Counted from the first letter of the stretch, positions 1 through 8,752 are shown. The stretch is DNA of 64,000 nt from Hwanghaeella sp965227365 (GCF_965227365.1 NZ_OZ245754.1:2790001-2854000), one strand, 5' to 3'. Numbers and translations: made by a program. Notes: a model not told the origin generated them from the sequence alone.

Positions 1-691
1 CTTCCCGCAGACCGGATTCCAGACGCTCCAGATAGGATCCGACCAGCGGCTGCAGATAGGCGTTCAGCGATGCAGTGGACCCGCGTTCGAATTCGCGGAT
101 TTCCGGCAGGATCTCGCTCGCAACGGAGATATGCTCGTTTGGCCAGACCTGTTTCGCTGCTTCCAGCGCTTTTCTCTCGTTTTCAGGATTGGCATAGCCG
201 TTGATGAAAAAGATGCACAGTGCTTGCGCGCCGCGCTCCAGCAAGGTCTGCGCTGCTTCGCGGACCTGTTCCGGGTCCAAGCTCTCCACAACCGTCCCAT
301 CGGCCAGAACGCGCTCGTCGACTTCCAACCGCAGATCCCGCGGCACAATGGGATCGAAATGTCCCCATAGCCCCCATGTCTTCGGCCGGTCCCGGCGGCG
401 CATTTCCAACACGTCGCGAAACCCGAGAGTCGTGATCAAGCCGGTGCGGACGCCCTTGCGTTCCAACAAGGCATTCGTCCCGACAGTCGTACCGTGCACG
501 ATTGTTCCGACCTGTCCCAAATCGGGAATTCGGCTGGTAATGCCTTCGCGAATGCCGATCGATTGATCGCCCCGTGTCGAAGGAACCTTGGCGACATCGC
601 AGGTGCCATCGGCCTCGTTCAGGAAGAAAACATCGGTAAAGGTGCCGCCGACATCAACGCCGACAATGATGCGGTTGGACGGGTTACTCAT
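1..691 (-). CDS. hyuA: Hydantoinase/oxoprolinase subunit A (partial, 3' end outside window)
   Basis: The first about 230 residues of a HyuA-type subunit are present; the rest lies beyond the left edge. Reading the reverse complement from the ATG at 691 gives an N-terminus with the ASKHA-type phosphate-binding motif VGVDVGGTFTDV, followed by HGTTVGTNALLERKG, both hallmarks of the hydantoinase A/oxoprolinase N-terminal domain. With HyuB it should form an ATP-dependent cytoplasmic enzyme opening a cyclic amide or imide, or carboxylating a ketone as in acetophenone carboxylase; the sequence does not say which. The start overlaps the hyuB stop by 4 nt (ATGA), so translation is probably coupled. 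It is the last visible gene of the operon that starts with the GntR regulator near 6026. Confidence 0.9.
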   Translation of the reverse strand, partial: MSNPSNRIIVGVDVGGTFTDVFFLNEADGTCDVAKVPSTRGDQSIGIREGITSRIPDLGQVGTIVHGTTVGTNALLERKGVRTGLITTLGFRDVLEMRRRDRPKTWGLWGHFDPIVPRDLRLEVDERVLADGTVVESLDPEQVREAAQTLLERGAQALCIFFINGYANPENERKALEAAKQVWPNEHISVASEILPEIREFERGSTASLNAYLQPLVGSYLERLESGLRE

Positions 692-2454
692 TGATTCCCA
701 ATCTCCTGTCGCAGGATGATCGTCCCCGCCGTATCGAGATTTCCGATTTGGTCGACGATGCAGGCATAGCGATCGCGTGCCGCCTCGCTGCTCACATAGC
801 CGAGACGCACATCCTCCGCGACCCGTTCAGGATCCCGTTCGGTCGGATTGCCGTATCCACCGCCCCCCGGTGTTTCCAGCCGCACCTTTTGTCCTTGTCT
901 CAACTTGATCCCCACCATTTTGGAGATCATCGGCGGTTCGTGGCGACCGTCGTCCTGCTCGTAGGTGAAACGGTTGAAGGCGGCCTGTTCACCGCCGAGA
1001 ACCCCGGGCGGCGCATATTTGCCGCGTTCCCCGAACAGAAAGACATCCGCTTGTTTCTCAAGCAATTTGATCTCATAGATCGCTCCATTCCCGCCGCGTT
1101 GCGTGCCGGGCCCGCCGCTATCCGGCCGCAGGGCCCATTGTGTAAACTGGACCGGATAGGCCGCTTCCAGGATCTCGAGCGGCGGGATCGTCGCGGTGGA
1201 GATCGGCGCATTGCCGTGGTTGAGGCCATCGCCTTCGGGATTGCCGCCATGACCGCCGCCAAAGAAGGAAAACATCACCCAACGCCGGCCGTCAGCGCGA
1301 TGTCCCGCGAGAGACAAGGCATTGATCGTGCCATAGGCGCAGCCATTCACCATGTCGGGCGCGGCCTGGGACAAGGCGACGAATATGACGTCGATCACGC
1401 GCAGAATGGTTTCCGTATAACCGCCGACCGGCTTCGGCGCACCGACACTGAGCAGGCTCTGTTCCGGAATATTGAAATCGATCGGCTCCAATACACCGGC
1501 ATTCGCGGGAACGTCGCGGAAGACATGTTTCAAGGCCACATAGCACGAGGCGATCGCGGTTGACCGTGAGATATTAACCGGGCCGGCGCAAGCGTCGGAC
1601 GTTCGGGCAAAATCCAACATCATCCGGTCGCCGTCGATCTTGATGTCCAGCCCGATCCGCAACGGGGTATCGGTTATGCCGTCATTGTCCAGGAAATCAT
1701 CGGCGGAATAGGTGCCGTCCGGCAGATCGGCGATGAAGCTTCGCATCAACTGCCCCGCCCGCGCCTTCAACTCGGCCAATCCGCTTGCCACCGTCTCGGC
1801 GCCGTAGTCGTCCAGCAAGGCGTTCAAACGCTGCTCACCGAGTTCAAGGGCATTGATCTGTCCGTTCAAGTCGCCGTACAGGCTGCCCGGGAGGCGGGAA
1901 TTGGATTTCAGGATCTCGACGATATCCGGGCGAAACTCACCCTTGTCGTAAAGCTTCACCGGGGGGATCAGCATCCCTTCCTGAAAACATTCGGTGGCGA
2001 CCGGGTTATAGTTGCCGGGCACGTTCCCGCCGACATCGTGCCAATGCCCGACCGATGCCAGATAGCAGAAGAGTTCACCGTCGCGGAAAAATGGCCGGAC
2101 CAGCTTGAAATCAGAAAGGTGGGTACCGCCCTCATAGGGATCGTTGAAGATGTAGACATCGCCGGGTGCCACCCCACTGGTCTTGGCGGCCCGGTCGATG
2201 ACCGCCTTCACCGCAAAGGACATGGCGCCGACGAAGACCGGCAGTCCCGACTTGCCCTGCACCAGGGTCTCCCCGGTTTCGGCATGATAGAGACCGTGGC
2301 TCGCATCATGCGCTTCGGCAATGATGGGATTGAAGGCACTGCGGAACAGCGTTGCGTCCATCTCGTCGGCGATCTGTTCCAAGCGTCCTTTGAGGACCGC
2401 CAGCGTCACCGGGTCCAACTGCTGCATATCGGACTTTCCCGTATCCGGACTCAT
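688..2454 (-). CDS. hyuB: Hydantoinase/oxoprolinase subunit B
   Basis: This 588-residue protein is full length for the HyuB family. Family landmarks include the early segment DEMDATLFRSAFNPIIAE, the YIFNDPYEGGTHLSD motif, GGGHGGNPEGDG in the middle, and a C-terminal glycine-rich LETPGGGGYGNPTERDP. It pairs with HyuA for ATP-dependent hydrolysis or carboxylation of a small cyclic or carbonyl substrate. The start overlaps the upstream lyase stop (ATGA) and the stop overlaps the hyuA start (ATGA). Its position downstream of LeuCD-like hydro-lyase and lyase genes points to a role in catabolism of a branched or cyclic dicarboxylate derivative rather than a stand-alone hydantoinase. The substrate is unknown. 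Confidence 0.92.
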   Translation of the reverse strand: MSPDTGKSDMQQLDPVTLAVLKGRLEQIADEMDATLFRSAFNPIIAEAHDASHGLYHAETGETLVQGKSGLPVFVGAMSFAVKAVIDRAAKTSGVAPGDVYIFNDPYEGGTHLSDFKLVRPFFRDGELFCYLASVGHWHDVGGNVPGNYNPVATECFQEGMLIPPVKLYDKGEFRPDIVEILKSNSRLPGSLYGDLNGQINALELGEQRLNALLDDYGAETVASGLAELKARAGQLMRSFIADLPDGTYSADDFLDNDGITDTPLRIGLDIKIDGDRMMLDFARTSDACAGPVNISRSTAIASCYVALKHVFRDVPANAGVLEPIDFNIPEQSLLSVGAPKPVGGYTETILRVIDVIFVALSQAAPDMVNGCAYGTINALSLAGHRADGRRWVMFSFFGGGHGGNPEGDGLNHGNAPISTATIPPLEILEAAYPVQFTQWALRPDSGGPGTQRGGNGAIYEIKLLEKQADVFLFGERGKYAPPGVLGGEQAAFNRFTYEQDDGRHEPPMISKMVGIKLRQGQKVRLETPGGGGYGNPTERDPERVAEDVRLGYVSSEAARDRYACIVDQIGNLDTAGTIILRQEIGNQ

Positions 2455-3332
2455 TCCTGGTTCTCCGCATCGTACTGCTGGCCGCTGGCAAGGATCCGAT
2501 CCGTTCCCAGAACCGCGTTCAGTTCGGTGAAATCGAGCATCCGGTCACGGAAAGGCGCGGTCGTGCCGTGTTGCTTCAGACTGGCAAAATACTCCGCACC
2601 GGCCTTCGCCAAGGCACGGGCGAGACCGCCCGGGAAGATCGCGATGGAAAACCCGAGTTGCTGCAGTTGGGCGGCGTCATGCAGCGGTGTCTGCCCGCCC
2701 TCCACCATATTCGCCAACAAGGGGAACCGGCCGCCGAAGCGGTCAATCACAGCCTGAATCTCCGCCGTGGTCCGGGGCGCTTCGACGAAAAGTATGTCCG
2801 CGCCCGCTCCACCATAGGCTTCCGCGCGATCAAGCGCCGGATCAAATCCTTCCACCGCGATGGCATCCGTACGGGCGACGATCAGCGTTCCGGAATTAAC
2901 CCTGGCATCGACCGCCGCCTTGATCTTTCCGACCATCTCCGCGGTAGAAACGAGCGACTTGCCCTTCAGATGACCGCAACGCTTGGGCATTGCCTGATCC
3001 TCCAACTGGATCGCGGTCGCGCCCGCTCTTTCCAGCACACGGACGGTTCGCTGTACATTGATGGCATTGCCGAAACCGGTATCCGCATCGACCACGAGAG
3101 GAAGGTCGACTCGCTCACGGATATGGCCGACCACGGAGGCAACTTCCTCCATACCGACGAGACCGATATCCGGGCGCCCCAAACGCGTATAGGCAATAGA
3201 AGCGCCCGAAACGTAAAGCGCCTCGAAACCGGCCTGCTCAGCCAGCATGGCGCTGAACGCATCGAACACGCCGGGGGTCAGCAACAGGTCCGGCTTTTCC
3301 AGCCGTGCCTTCAAGTCCGTTTGTTCGGTCAT
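2451..3332 (-). CDS. Isocitrate lyase/PEP mutase family carbon-carbon lyase
   Basis: At 293 residues this is a member of the isocitrate lyase/phosphoenolpyruvate mutase superfamily, the group of 2-methylisocitrate lyase (PrpB), oxaloacetate decarboxylases and 2,3-dimethylmalate lyase. The metal-binding DADTGFG segment (about residues 81-87) and a KRCGH catalytic loop (about 117-121) are visible, so lyase activity on a 2-hydroxy di- or tricarboxylate is expected. Neighbouring LeuC/LeuD-like genes recall the dimethylmaleate hydratase and dimethylmalate lyase pair of Eubacterium barkeri nicotinate catabolism. By analogy the product may be pyruvate plus a short carboxylate; that is inference. Both ends overlap neighbours by 4 nt (ATGA). 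PrpB is a less likely identity because no methylcitrate synthase is visible. Confidence 0.85.
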   Translation of the reverse strand: MTEQTDLKARLEKPDLLLTPGVFDAFSAMLAEQAGFEALYVSGASIAYTRLGRPDIGLVGMEEVASVVGHIRERVDLPLVVDADTGFGNAINVQRTVRVLERAGATAIQLEDQAMPKRCGHLKGKSLVSTAEMVGKIKAAVDARVNSGTLIVARTDAIAVEGFDPALDRAEAYGGAGADILFVEAPRTTAEIQAVIDRFGGRFPLLANMVEGGQTPLHDAAQLQQLGFSIAIFPGGLARALAKAGAEYFASLKQHGTTAPFRDRMLDFTELNAVLGTDRILASGQQYDAENQE

Positions 3333-3835
3333 GCGGCACCTTTGATCTTCTGTTCCAGATAGGGGACCAGGCCGCCCGCCCCGACGATGTTGAGCAGATG
3401 GTCCGGGACAGGCTCCGTGGCGATCACGGTCCCTTGGGTTAGATTTTCGATCCTGCCCGCAGCGGGATCGACTTTCAGATCGTCACCTTTGGCGATTGTA
3501 TCGGCCTGATCCGACACCAGCGCGAGAAGGCCGAGATTGAAGGCATTGCGGTAGAAGATGCCGCCGAAACTTTTCGCGACAACCGCCCGTACGCCCAATA
3601 TTCGCAATACCTGGGCAGCCTGTTCGCGGCTGGATCCCATGCCGAAATTCCTGCCGCCCACGACAACATCGCCGGGCTTTACCGTATTCGCGAAATCGGG
3701 GTCTATCGCCTCCAGGCAGTGTTCCGCCATCGTCTCGACCGACCCTTTCATAAAGGCACCGGGCGCCAGCAAGTCGGTATCGACATTGTCGCCGTACACC
3801 CAGGCACTGCCGGATAGCGACATCGTGTTGCTCAT
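3329..3835 (-). CDS. LeuD-like aconitase-family small subunit
   Basis: This 168-residue protein matches the small (swivel) subunit of 3-isopropylmalate dehydratase and related two-subunit hydro-lyases. The substrate-binding loop GRNFGMGSSREQA (about residues 60-72) is intact, as is the YRNAFNLGL segment. It should combine with the LeuC-like protein immediately upstream to hydrate or dehydrate a 2-substituted malate. No leuA or leuB is nearby and the genes lie in a GntR-controlled operon with a lyase, so I do not think this is the leucine pathway copy. Start and stop both overlap neighbours as ATGA. Confidence 0.9.
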   Translation of the reverse strand: MSNTMSLSGSAWVYGDNVDTDLLAPGAFMKGSVETMAEHCLEAIDPDFANTVKPGDVVVGGRNFGMGSSREQAAQVLRILGVRAVVAKSFGGIFYRNAFNLGLLALVSDQADTIAKGDDLKVDPAAGRIENLTQGTVIATEPVPDHLLNIVGAGGLVPYLEQKIKGAA

Positions 3836-5118
3836 GCCGCTCCCTCCGACAAGAACTCACGCGGATCGGCGATCCGACCCTCGACCGCCGACGCGGCGAC
3901 AGTGAAGGGCGAACCCAGATACACCTGGGAGGACTTGGCACCCATACGGCCCTTGAAATTGCGAGCGGTGGAGGAAATGCAAACCTCCCCTTCCGCCAAC
4001 ACACCCGCGCCATAACCGGCGCAGGCCCCACAACCCGACGGAAGCAGGATGGCGCCCGCCGCCGTCAATGAAGCGAGCGTCCCGTCCGCAGCGGCTTCGG
4101 CGGTGATCTGCGTGGATGCCGGCGCGACGAAAAGCCGTGTTCCGGCGGCGACCTTGCGCCCTTTTAACACGCGGGCCGCCATCCGCAGGTCGTTCAGCTT
4201 CGCCCCTGTGCAAGCGCCGATGTAACACTGGTCGATCTTGACCTTGTCCGCCTCCTGCACTGGTCCGCTATTAGCGGGACTGTGCGGTGCGGCCACTTGC
4301 GGGTCCAGCGCCGACGCGTCGAATTTGTGCTCCACCCGGCACGGCGCGTCTGGGTCGCCCTGCACACCGATGAAGTCGCCCGCTCCGCCGCCCGCCTGCC
4401 GGATATACTCGGCGGTCGTTTGATCCCCGGCGATCAAACCGGTTTGCGCGCCGAGTTCTGCAGCCATGTTGGACATGGTCATGCGTTCGGTCATGGACAA
4501 ACCGGCTATGGTGGAACCGCAATATTCCACTGCCTGATAATCCCCGCCGTCCATACCGAGCGTGGCGCAGAGTTTCAGCATCATGTCCTTGGCGCTCACG
4601 CCGTCTGGAAGGTCCCCGTCCCACCTCAACCGGATCGTCTCCGGCACCCGGATCCAGGTCTCGCCTGTGACGAGAACACCCGCCATGTCGGTGGCCCCGA
4701 CACCGAACATATAGGCCCCGAAAGCCCCACCGGTCGGCGAATGACTATCCCCGCCGACAACGAACAGACCTGGCCGCAAATGCCCTCGTTCCGGCAGGAC
4801 GACATGACAGATGCCTTGCTGATCGTAGAAATTTTCGATGTCTTGGTCCCGCACCCAATCGCGCGTCAGCTTGAGAATCGCCGCGCTTTCCGCATCGAAG
4901 GCGGGAACATAATGGTCGGAGACTACGACGACCCGCTTCGGATCCCAGACACCGACGCCTAATCGCTCCAAAATCGGTTTGACCCGACGAGGACCGCCGC
5001 TGTCATGGATCATCGCAAGATCGACCTTGCAGGTCACAATTTCACCGGACCGTACGGAATCCACGCCGGCCGCGCGCGCAATGATCTTTTCCGCCAGTGT
5101 CTGTCGCGTCGCGGTCAT
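3832..5118 (-). CDS. LeuC-like aconitase-family large subunit (Fe-S hydro-lyase)
   Basis: The protein is about 428 residues from the ATG at 5118. An open frame extends to 5199, but 5118 is preferred because it overlaps the GntR stop as ATGA and matches the usual family start (MTATRQTLAEK). GDSHSPTGGAFGA and the later CYIGACTGAK and GCGACAGYGAG segments supply the three cysteines that ligate the 4Fe-4S cluster. With the LeuD-like partner it should catalyse reversible water addition or removal on a malate-type acid. Family relatives include isopropylmalate, homoaconitate and 2,3-dimethylmalate dehydratases. Operon context with an isocitrate-lyase-type enzyme favours a catabolic hydratase. Confidence 0.9.
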   Translation of the reverse strand: MTATRQTLAEKIIARAAGVDSVRSGEIVTCKVDLAMIHDSGGPRRVKPILERLGVGVWDPKRVVVVSDHYVPAFDAESAAILKLTRDWVRDQDIENFYDQQGICHVVLPERGHLRPGLFVVGGDSHSPTGGAFGAYMFGVGATDMAGVLVTGETWIRVPETIRLRWDGDLPDGVSAKDMMLKLCATLGMDGGDYQAVEYCGSTIAGLSMTERMTMSNMAAELGAQTGLIAGDQTTAEYIRQAGGGAGDFIGVQGDPDAPCRVEHKFDASALDPQVAAPHSPANSGPVQEADKVKIDQCYIGACTGAKLNDLRMAARVLKGRKVAAGTRLFVAPASTQITAEAAADGTLASLTAAGAILLPSGCGACAGYGAGVLAEGEVCISSTARNFKGRMGAKSSQVYLGSPFTVAASAVEGRIADPREFLSEGAA

Positions 5119-6026
5119 GCCAGTTTGTATCCGGTTGATTTCGGCGACCATGAATTGGCCCCCGCGGCAGAGACCCGCGACAGGCTCATCTGATAACAAT
5201 AACTATCCGGCCTATAGAGGGCCGTGATGAATTCCACCGGTCGCCGCTCCGAATCGAAAACCGTCCGGGAGACCTTCAGCAAGGCGGAACCGACATCCAG
5301 ATCGAGCGCCGCGGCAACATTATGATCCGCAAGGGTCGCCGTGATGGTTTGGGAAGCGGAGGCGACACGAACCCCTGCATCTTCCAACAGGGCAAGCAAG
5401 GGTTTGCCGAGCATATCATCGGGTCCGAAGGATCGGCCCAAATCAGCAGGTACGTAAGTGGTGAGGTGCGAGAAAGGGACTCCGTCCTTGCTTCGGGTCC
5501 GAACCGCCCGCTGAACCTGCGCGCCCAGGTCGAGGTGCAGTGCCGCGGCGGCCTCGGGCGGGGCCGGGACATAGGCGAAATCCAGCAGGCGGACCTGGGT
5601 CTCATAACCCATCGACAGAAGGTCTTCCAACTGCCCTTCGACGGCAGCGCTGATGGCGGGCCCTTTGCCTTCATGCGTCACCGTCGTGCCGCGTCCACGC
5701 TCCCGCATGACAAGACCATCGGACGCGAGCTCATCCAACGCCCTTTTTACAGTGATCCGGGAAACGCCATAATAATCCGCCAGATCAAACTCACCCGGCA
5801 GCACCGTTCCGTGCGGATACTCGGCGCTGAGAATCTTATCGCGCAGGATCAAATAGATCTGGTGGTAGAGGGGAGAGCGCAGTGCCGCACTGGCACTCTT
5901 GCCGCCGAGGGCATCGACCGGTAGCGGCATTACCTGCCCGCCCGATCCTAACGGGTCGCGTACCCGACTTCTCTCGGCACTGTCGTTTCCGCTCACGGAT
6001 CCACCCTGTTTGAAAACTTCAATCAT
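5115..6026 (-). CDS. GntR-family regulator, HutC type (UTRA domain)
   Basis: A winged-helix GntR DNA-binding domain (SPLYHQIYLILRDKI, then YYGVSRITVKRALDEL, about residues 51-115) is followed by a UTRA-type effector-binding domain to residue 303, so this is a HutC-subfamily transcription factor. It is the first gene of the leuCD-like/lyase/hyuBA operon and its stop overlaps the next start (ATGA), so it is co-transcribed with what it presumably controls. An 18-bp palindrome lies just upstream. The annotated start at 6026 has no clear ribosome site; an ATG at 5930 preceded by GGGCAGG would give a more typical 271-residue protein and is a real alternative. The effector is probably the operon's substrate. 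Confidence 0.88.
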   Translation of the reverse strand: MIEVFKQGGSVSGNDSAERSRVRDPLGSGGQVMPLPVDALGGKSASAALRSPLYHQIYLILRDKILSAEYPHGTVLPGEFDLADYYGVSRITVKRALDELASDGLVMRERGRGTTVTHEGKGPAISAAVEGQLEDLLSMGYETQVRLLDFAYVPAPPEAAAALHLDLGAQVQRAVRTRSKDGVPFSHLTTYVPADLGRSFGPDDMLGKPLLALLEDAGVRVASASQTITATLADHNVAAALDLDVGSALLKVSRTVFDSERRPVEFITALYRPDSYCYQMSLSRVSAAGANSWSPKSTGYKLA

Positions 6027-6034
6027 CTATTGAC

Positions 6035-6052
6035 ATAACGATATATCATTAT
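6035..6052. promoter_or_regulatory. Palindromic operator candidate between divergent transcripts
   Basis: ATAACGATATATCATTAT is an inverted repeat with one mismatched pair, centred on the perfect palindrome GATATATC. It lies 9 bases upstream of the gntR start, in an AT-rich stretch that stands out from its surroundings. A TTGACA hexamer (6030-6035) on the plus strand abuts it. HutC-type regulators bind similar AT-rich palindromes, so autoregulation plus control of the divergent 6105 operon is the natural reading. Confidence 0.6.
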
Positions 6053-6104
6053 CAATCTTGTTTTCACGGCGCAAGCTTGTGAGAGGCGTGAAGATGTTCA
6101 CCGG

Positions 6105-6584
6105 ATGGACTTCCCAACCCGTCTCTCACAGAATGTTGCGCAGAAGGCCATGGTTTGGGCCATGGCGTTGACCGAAGCGGATGTCCATGGAGGCGCCCCG
6201 GTGAATAGAGCCGCGGAAGACGCGATCAACGGCCTGCCCATCAACGGGACGGACCGACCGGATCAAAACTCCCCAGACGGCGGAGCATATTTCGACGACT
6301 CCTCCTCCGCGCCTCGCCCAGAACAGACGTTTTTCGACGACCCAGCGATGGATCGCATGATGGGTGTCGTTTGGGCCTTGGCGACAGAAGTCTACGTTCT
6401 GCGCGACCGAATGCAGACGCTGGAAGAGAACCTTTCCAAAAGCGGAGCGATTGATCTCTCCGCTTTGGATGCCGAGGCAACACCGCAGGAACTGATGGAA
6501 AAAGCTGCCGACCGGGATGCCTTCGTCGCCCATTTGATGGATAACCTGATGGGCATCCAAGCCGCGAAAGGGCCTCTGCGATGA
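6105..6584 (+). CDS. Unknown protein coupled to a methyltransferase
   Basis: I do not recognise this 159-residue acidic protein. It has no signal peptide or clear membrane segment. The middle (about residues 25-75) is rich in Gly, Asp, Pro and Ser and looks disordered, followed by a predicted amphipathic helix (MMGVVWALATEVYVLRDRM, about 85-103) and a short acidic tail. Its stop overlaps the start of the downstream methyltransferase (ATGA), so the two are probably made together and may form a complex. It is divergent from the GntR operon and shares its control region. The start is uncertain because ribosome sites are weak here. Confidence 0.7.
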   Translation: MDFPTRLSQNVAQKAMVWAMALTEADVHGGAPVNRAAEDAINGLPINGTDRPDQNSPDGGAYFDDSSSAPRPEQTFFDDPAMDRMMGVVWALATEVYVLRDRMQTLEENLSKSGAIDLSALDAEATPQELMEKAADRDAFVAHLMDNLMGIQAAKGPLR

Positions 6585-7690
6585 GCGTCCGTGAAAAAAG
6601 CAACCGGCGCGACCCCGGCTTGAACGGACGGTCCTTCACCGCGGCGCAATCCTTCCTGCTGTCCAGCAAACTCTACTGGACACGCAACATGTTCCCTGCC
6701 CTGCGCGAAACCTACGACAGCAGGGCTGCAAAACAGGGAAACGCGCCGGAAACGGCAGCAGATGTTGCGGACCTGATCGGGCAGACGCCGGACTATCAGG
6801 TCTACGCCTGGCTCGAACGGCATCTACAACGTTTCAAGTATTCAGGCCGATACGGCCTGCAAGCCTATCACGACGGCATGCGGGAAGAGTTACTTCAAAA
6901 TCTCGACGATGCGGACTTGCGCGACGGGATGTTGACCCTCGACCCCGATTTGGAACTGCCGCGCTATTACAAGGCTGTGGATATCCACCAGCACCCGGGC
7001 GGTGTCTGGAGCGATGAGATCGCCGGTTTTGTTTACGAACGCGGTGCCCGATCGACCACGCCGACAATGGGCACGCGCCATGCGGATTTGCACGACCGCT
7101 TGGTGATGGCGGTCGACGACGCCATGGAGAATGAGCCAGCGGATATCTTCGATATGGCTTGCGGTTTTGGAAAGAGTACTGGGCCCTTCATTGAACGCTA
7201 TCGAAACGCCAAGATAACGGGCATGGACCTTTCCGCTCCCTGCGTCCGCCTTGCAGCGAAGATCGCTTCCGAGAATCAGTCACCCAATGTCCGCTACAAG
7301 CAGGGCAACGCCTACGACTCCGGTTTCGAGAATGAGAGTTTCGACCTCGTCACCTCAACGATGTTCCTGCATGAAATGCCGCCGCCCCAGATCGAGAAGA
7401 CGATAGAGGAAGCAGCGCGTTTGCTGCGGCCGGGCGGTTTCATGGCGCATCTGGATTTCTATCACCTGCCCGACGCCTTCGCGCGTTTCATCCATTACGG
7501 CCACGGCCGTCGCAATAACGAGCCCTTCATGGAACCGCTCGCGGAAATGGACCTTGCGGGACTGCTGGAACGGTGTGGCTTCACGGACATAAGAATAGGG
7601 CCCTTCGCGGAAGACGACGGGGTCCTAGAAGAGGGATATCGCGCCTGGCGGTTCCCTTGGACGCTGATAACAGGGATCAAGGCAGCGTAA
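6581..7690 (+). CDS. Class I SAM-dependent methyltransferase
   Basis: This is a 369-residue protein with a class I methyltransferase core in its second half. The SAM-binding motif I DMACGFGKSTGPF lies near residue 190, ITGMDLSAPCVRLA follows as the acidic strand-2 motif, and a RLLRPGGFMAHLDF segment lies near residue 285. The first 180 residues form an extra N-terminal region resembling nothing I can name. It probably methylates a small molecule, and is translationally coupled to the preceding unknown protein (ATGA). TRAP system 1 follows after 40 bases, so it may take part in processing the imported compound. Confidence 0.85.
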   Translation: MSVREKSNRRDPGLNGRSFTAAQSFLLSSKLYWTRNMFPALRETYDSRAAKQGNAPETAADVADLIGQTPDYQVYAWLERHLQRFKYSGRYGLQAYHDGMREELLQNLDDADLRDGMLTLDPDLELPRYYKAVDIHQHPGGVWSDEIAGFVYERGARSTTPTMGTRHADLHDRLVMAVDDAMENEPADIFDMACGFGKSTGPFIERYRNAKITGMDLSAPCVRLAAKIASENQSPNVRYKQGNAYDSGFENESFDLVTSTMFLHEMPPPQIEKTIEEAARLLRPGGFMAHLDFYHLPDAFARFIHYGHGRRNNEPFMEPLAEMDLAGLLERCGFTDIRIGPFAEDDGVLEEGYRAWRFPWTLITGIKAA

Positions 7691-7730
7691 TCGAAAATCA
7701 AGACACGGCATCACCTAAGGGAGTATCGAG

Positions 7731-8732
7731 ATGCAGAAAAAACTGAAGCATGTATTGGCGGCGGCCGGTCTGGCCATGATCGCCGGCGGCACTTTCGGCG
7801 CAACAGGCGCCCAGGCCGAGACCACGGTTTCGATGGTCTATCCGTTCCCGGATTTCCTGGTCTACACGAAGAGCTGCAAGGAATTCGCCGAGAAGGTGAA
7901 CGCCGCCGGCGTCATCAAGATCGACGTGAAACCCTTCAACTCCATCGGCATGTTCGAACAGGCCGGCGAAATCCGCAAAGGCACGATCGACTTGTCCTGC
8001 CTGCCGGCTGCCTTCTACGCCCGCGGCCTGCCCGAGAATGAAGCGATCTCAACCTCCAACTCTTCGCCTGCGGCAGTCCGCGCCAATGGCGGCATGGCGA
8101 TCATCGACGAATTGCACCAGAAATACATGAACATGAAGTATCTGGGCTGGGTCGATACCGGCGTTAAGTTCCACGTCTATTTCAAGGACGCGCCGAAATT
8201 CGGCGACGATGGCTTGCCCGATCTGAGCAACGTGAAGATGCGCGACAACCCGATCTATGGCGCCTTCTTCCGCGCCCTGAAGGCGGAAACACACCAGATG
8301 CCGGTTACCGACGTCTATGCGGCAATCCAGAAAGGCGTGGTCAATGCAAGCGCTTGGACCTCAATTGGTGTCAAAGGCCTGAAGTGGGACGAATTCCTTC
8401 GTCATCGTCTGGATCCGGATTTCTATCAAACGGATATCGGCATCATCATGAATCTGGACACCTGGAACAGCCTGTCGGAAGCGGAACAGAAAGCCCTGCA
8501 GGATGCGGTGATCGAACATGAAGAATCCAGCCGTAAAGCCCGCATGGCCGAGGTCGTTCAAGAAAAGGCCGACCTGGAAGCCGCCGGCATGGAGGTGCAT
8601 GTGGTGCCGAACTCGGAGGCCTACCTCAAGATCGCGATCGACTCGGCCTACGAACGTATGAACGAACGTCTGAAGAGCGACGACCGTCCCCTCGACGCGG
8701 CAGAGAAACTCCGCGGCCTGTACCTCGAATAG
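7731..8732 (+). CDS. dctP: TRAP transporter solute-binding protein (DctP family), system 1
   Basis: A 333-residue periplasmic binding protein. A Sec signal peptide ends near residue 33 (AQA-E). The body has the DctP-family layout: GVIKIDVKPF, a FEQAGEIRKGTIDLSC segment that carries the family's loading motif, and the late NLDTWNSLSEAEQKALQDA signature near residues 240-258. It should capture a carboxylate in the periplasm and hand it to the DctQ/DctM membrane subunits downstream. A good ribosome site (AGGGAG) precedes the start. The gene follows the methyltransferase by 40 bases and an inverted repeat follows its stop, so it may be expressed above QM. Confidence 0.93.
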   Translation: MQKKLKHVLAAAGLAMIAGGTFGATGAQAETTVSMVYPFPDFLVYTKSCKEFAEKVNAAGVIKIDVKPFNSIGMFEQAGEIRKGTIDLSCLPAAFYARGLPENEAISTSNSSPAAVRANGGMAIIDELHQKYMNMKYLGWVDTGVKFHVYFKDAPKFGDDGLPDLSNVKMRDNPIYGAFFRALKAETHQMPVTDVYAAIQKGVVNASAWTSIGVKGLKWDEFLRHRLDPDFYQTDIGIIMNLDTWNSLSEAEQKALQDAVIEHEESSRKARMAEVVQEKADLEAAGMEVHVVPNSEAYLKIAIDSAYERMNERLKSDDRPLDAAEKLRGLYLE

Positions 8733-8752
8733 GCCCATGGTGTAACGATTGC

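Noticed and set aside
3329..5118. LeuC/LeuD as the leucine biosynthesis dehydratase
   Set aside because: leuA and leuB are absent and the genes are embedded in a GntR-controlled operon with a lyase and HyuAB. A housekeeping role cannot be excluded but is less likely.
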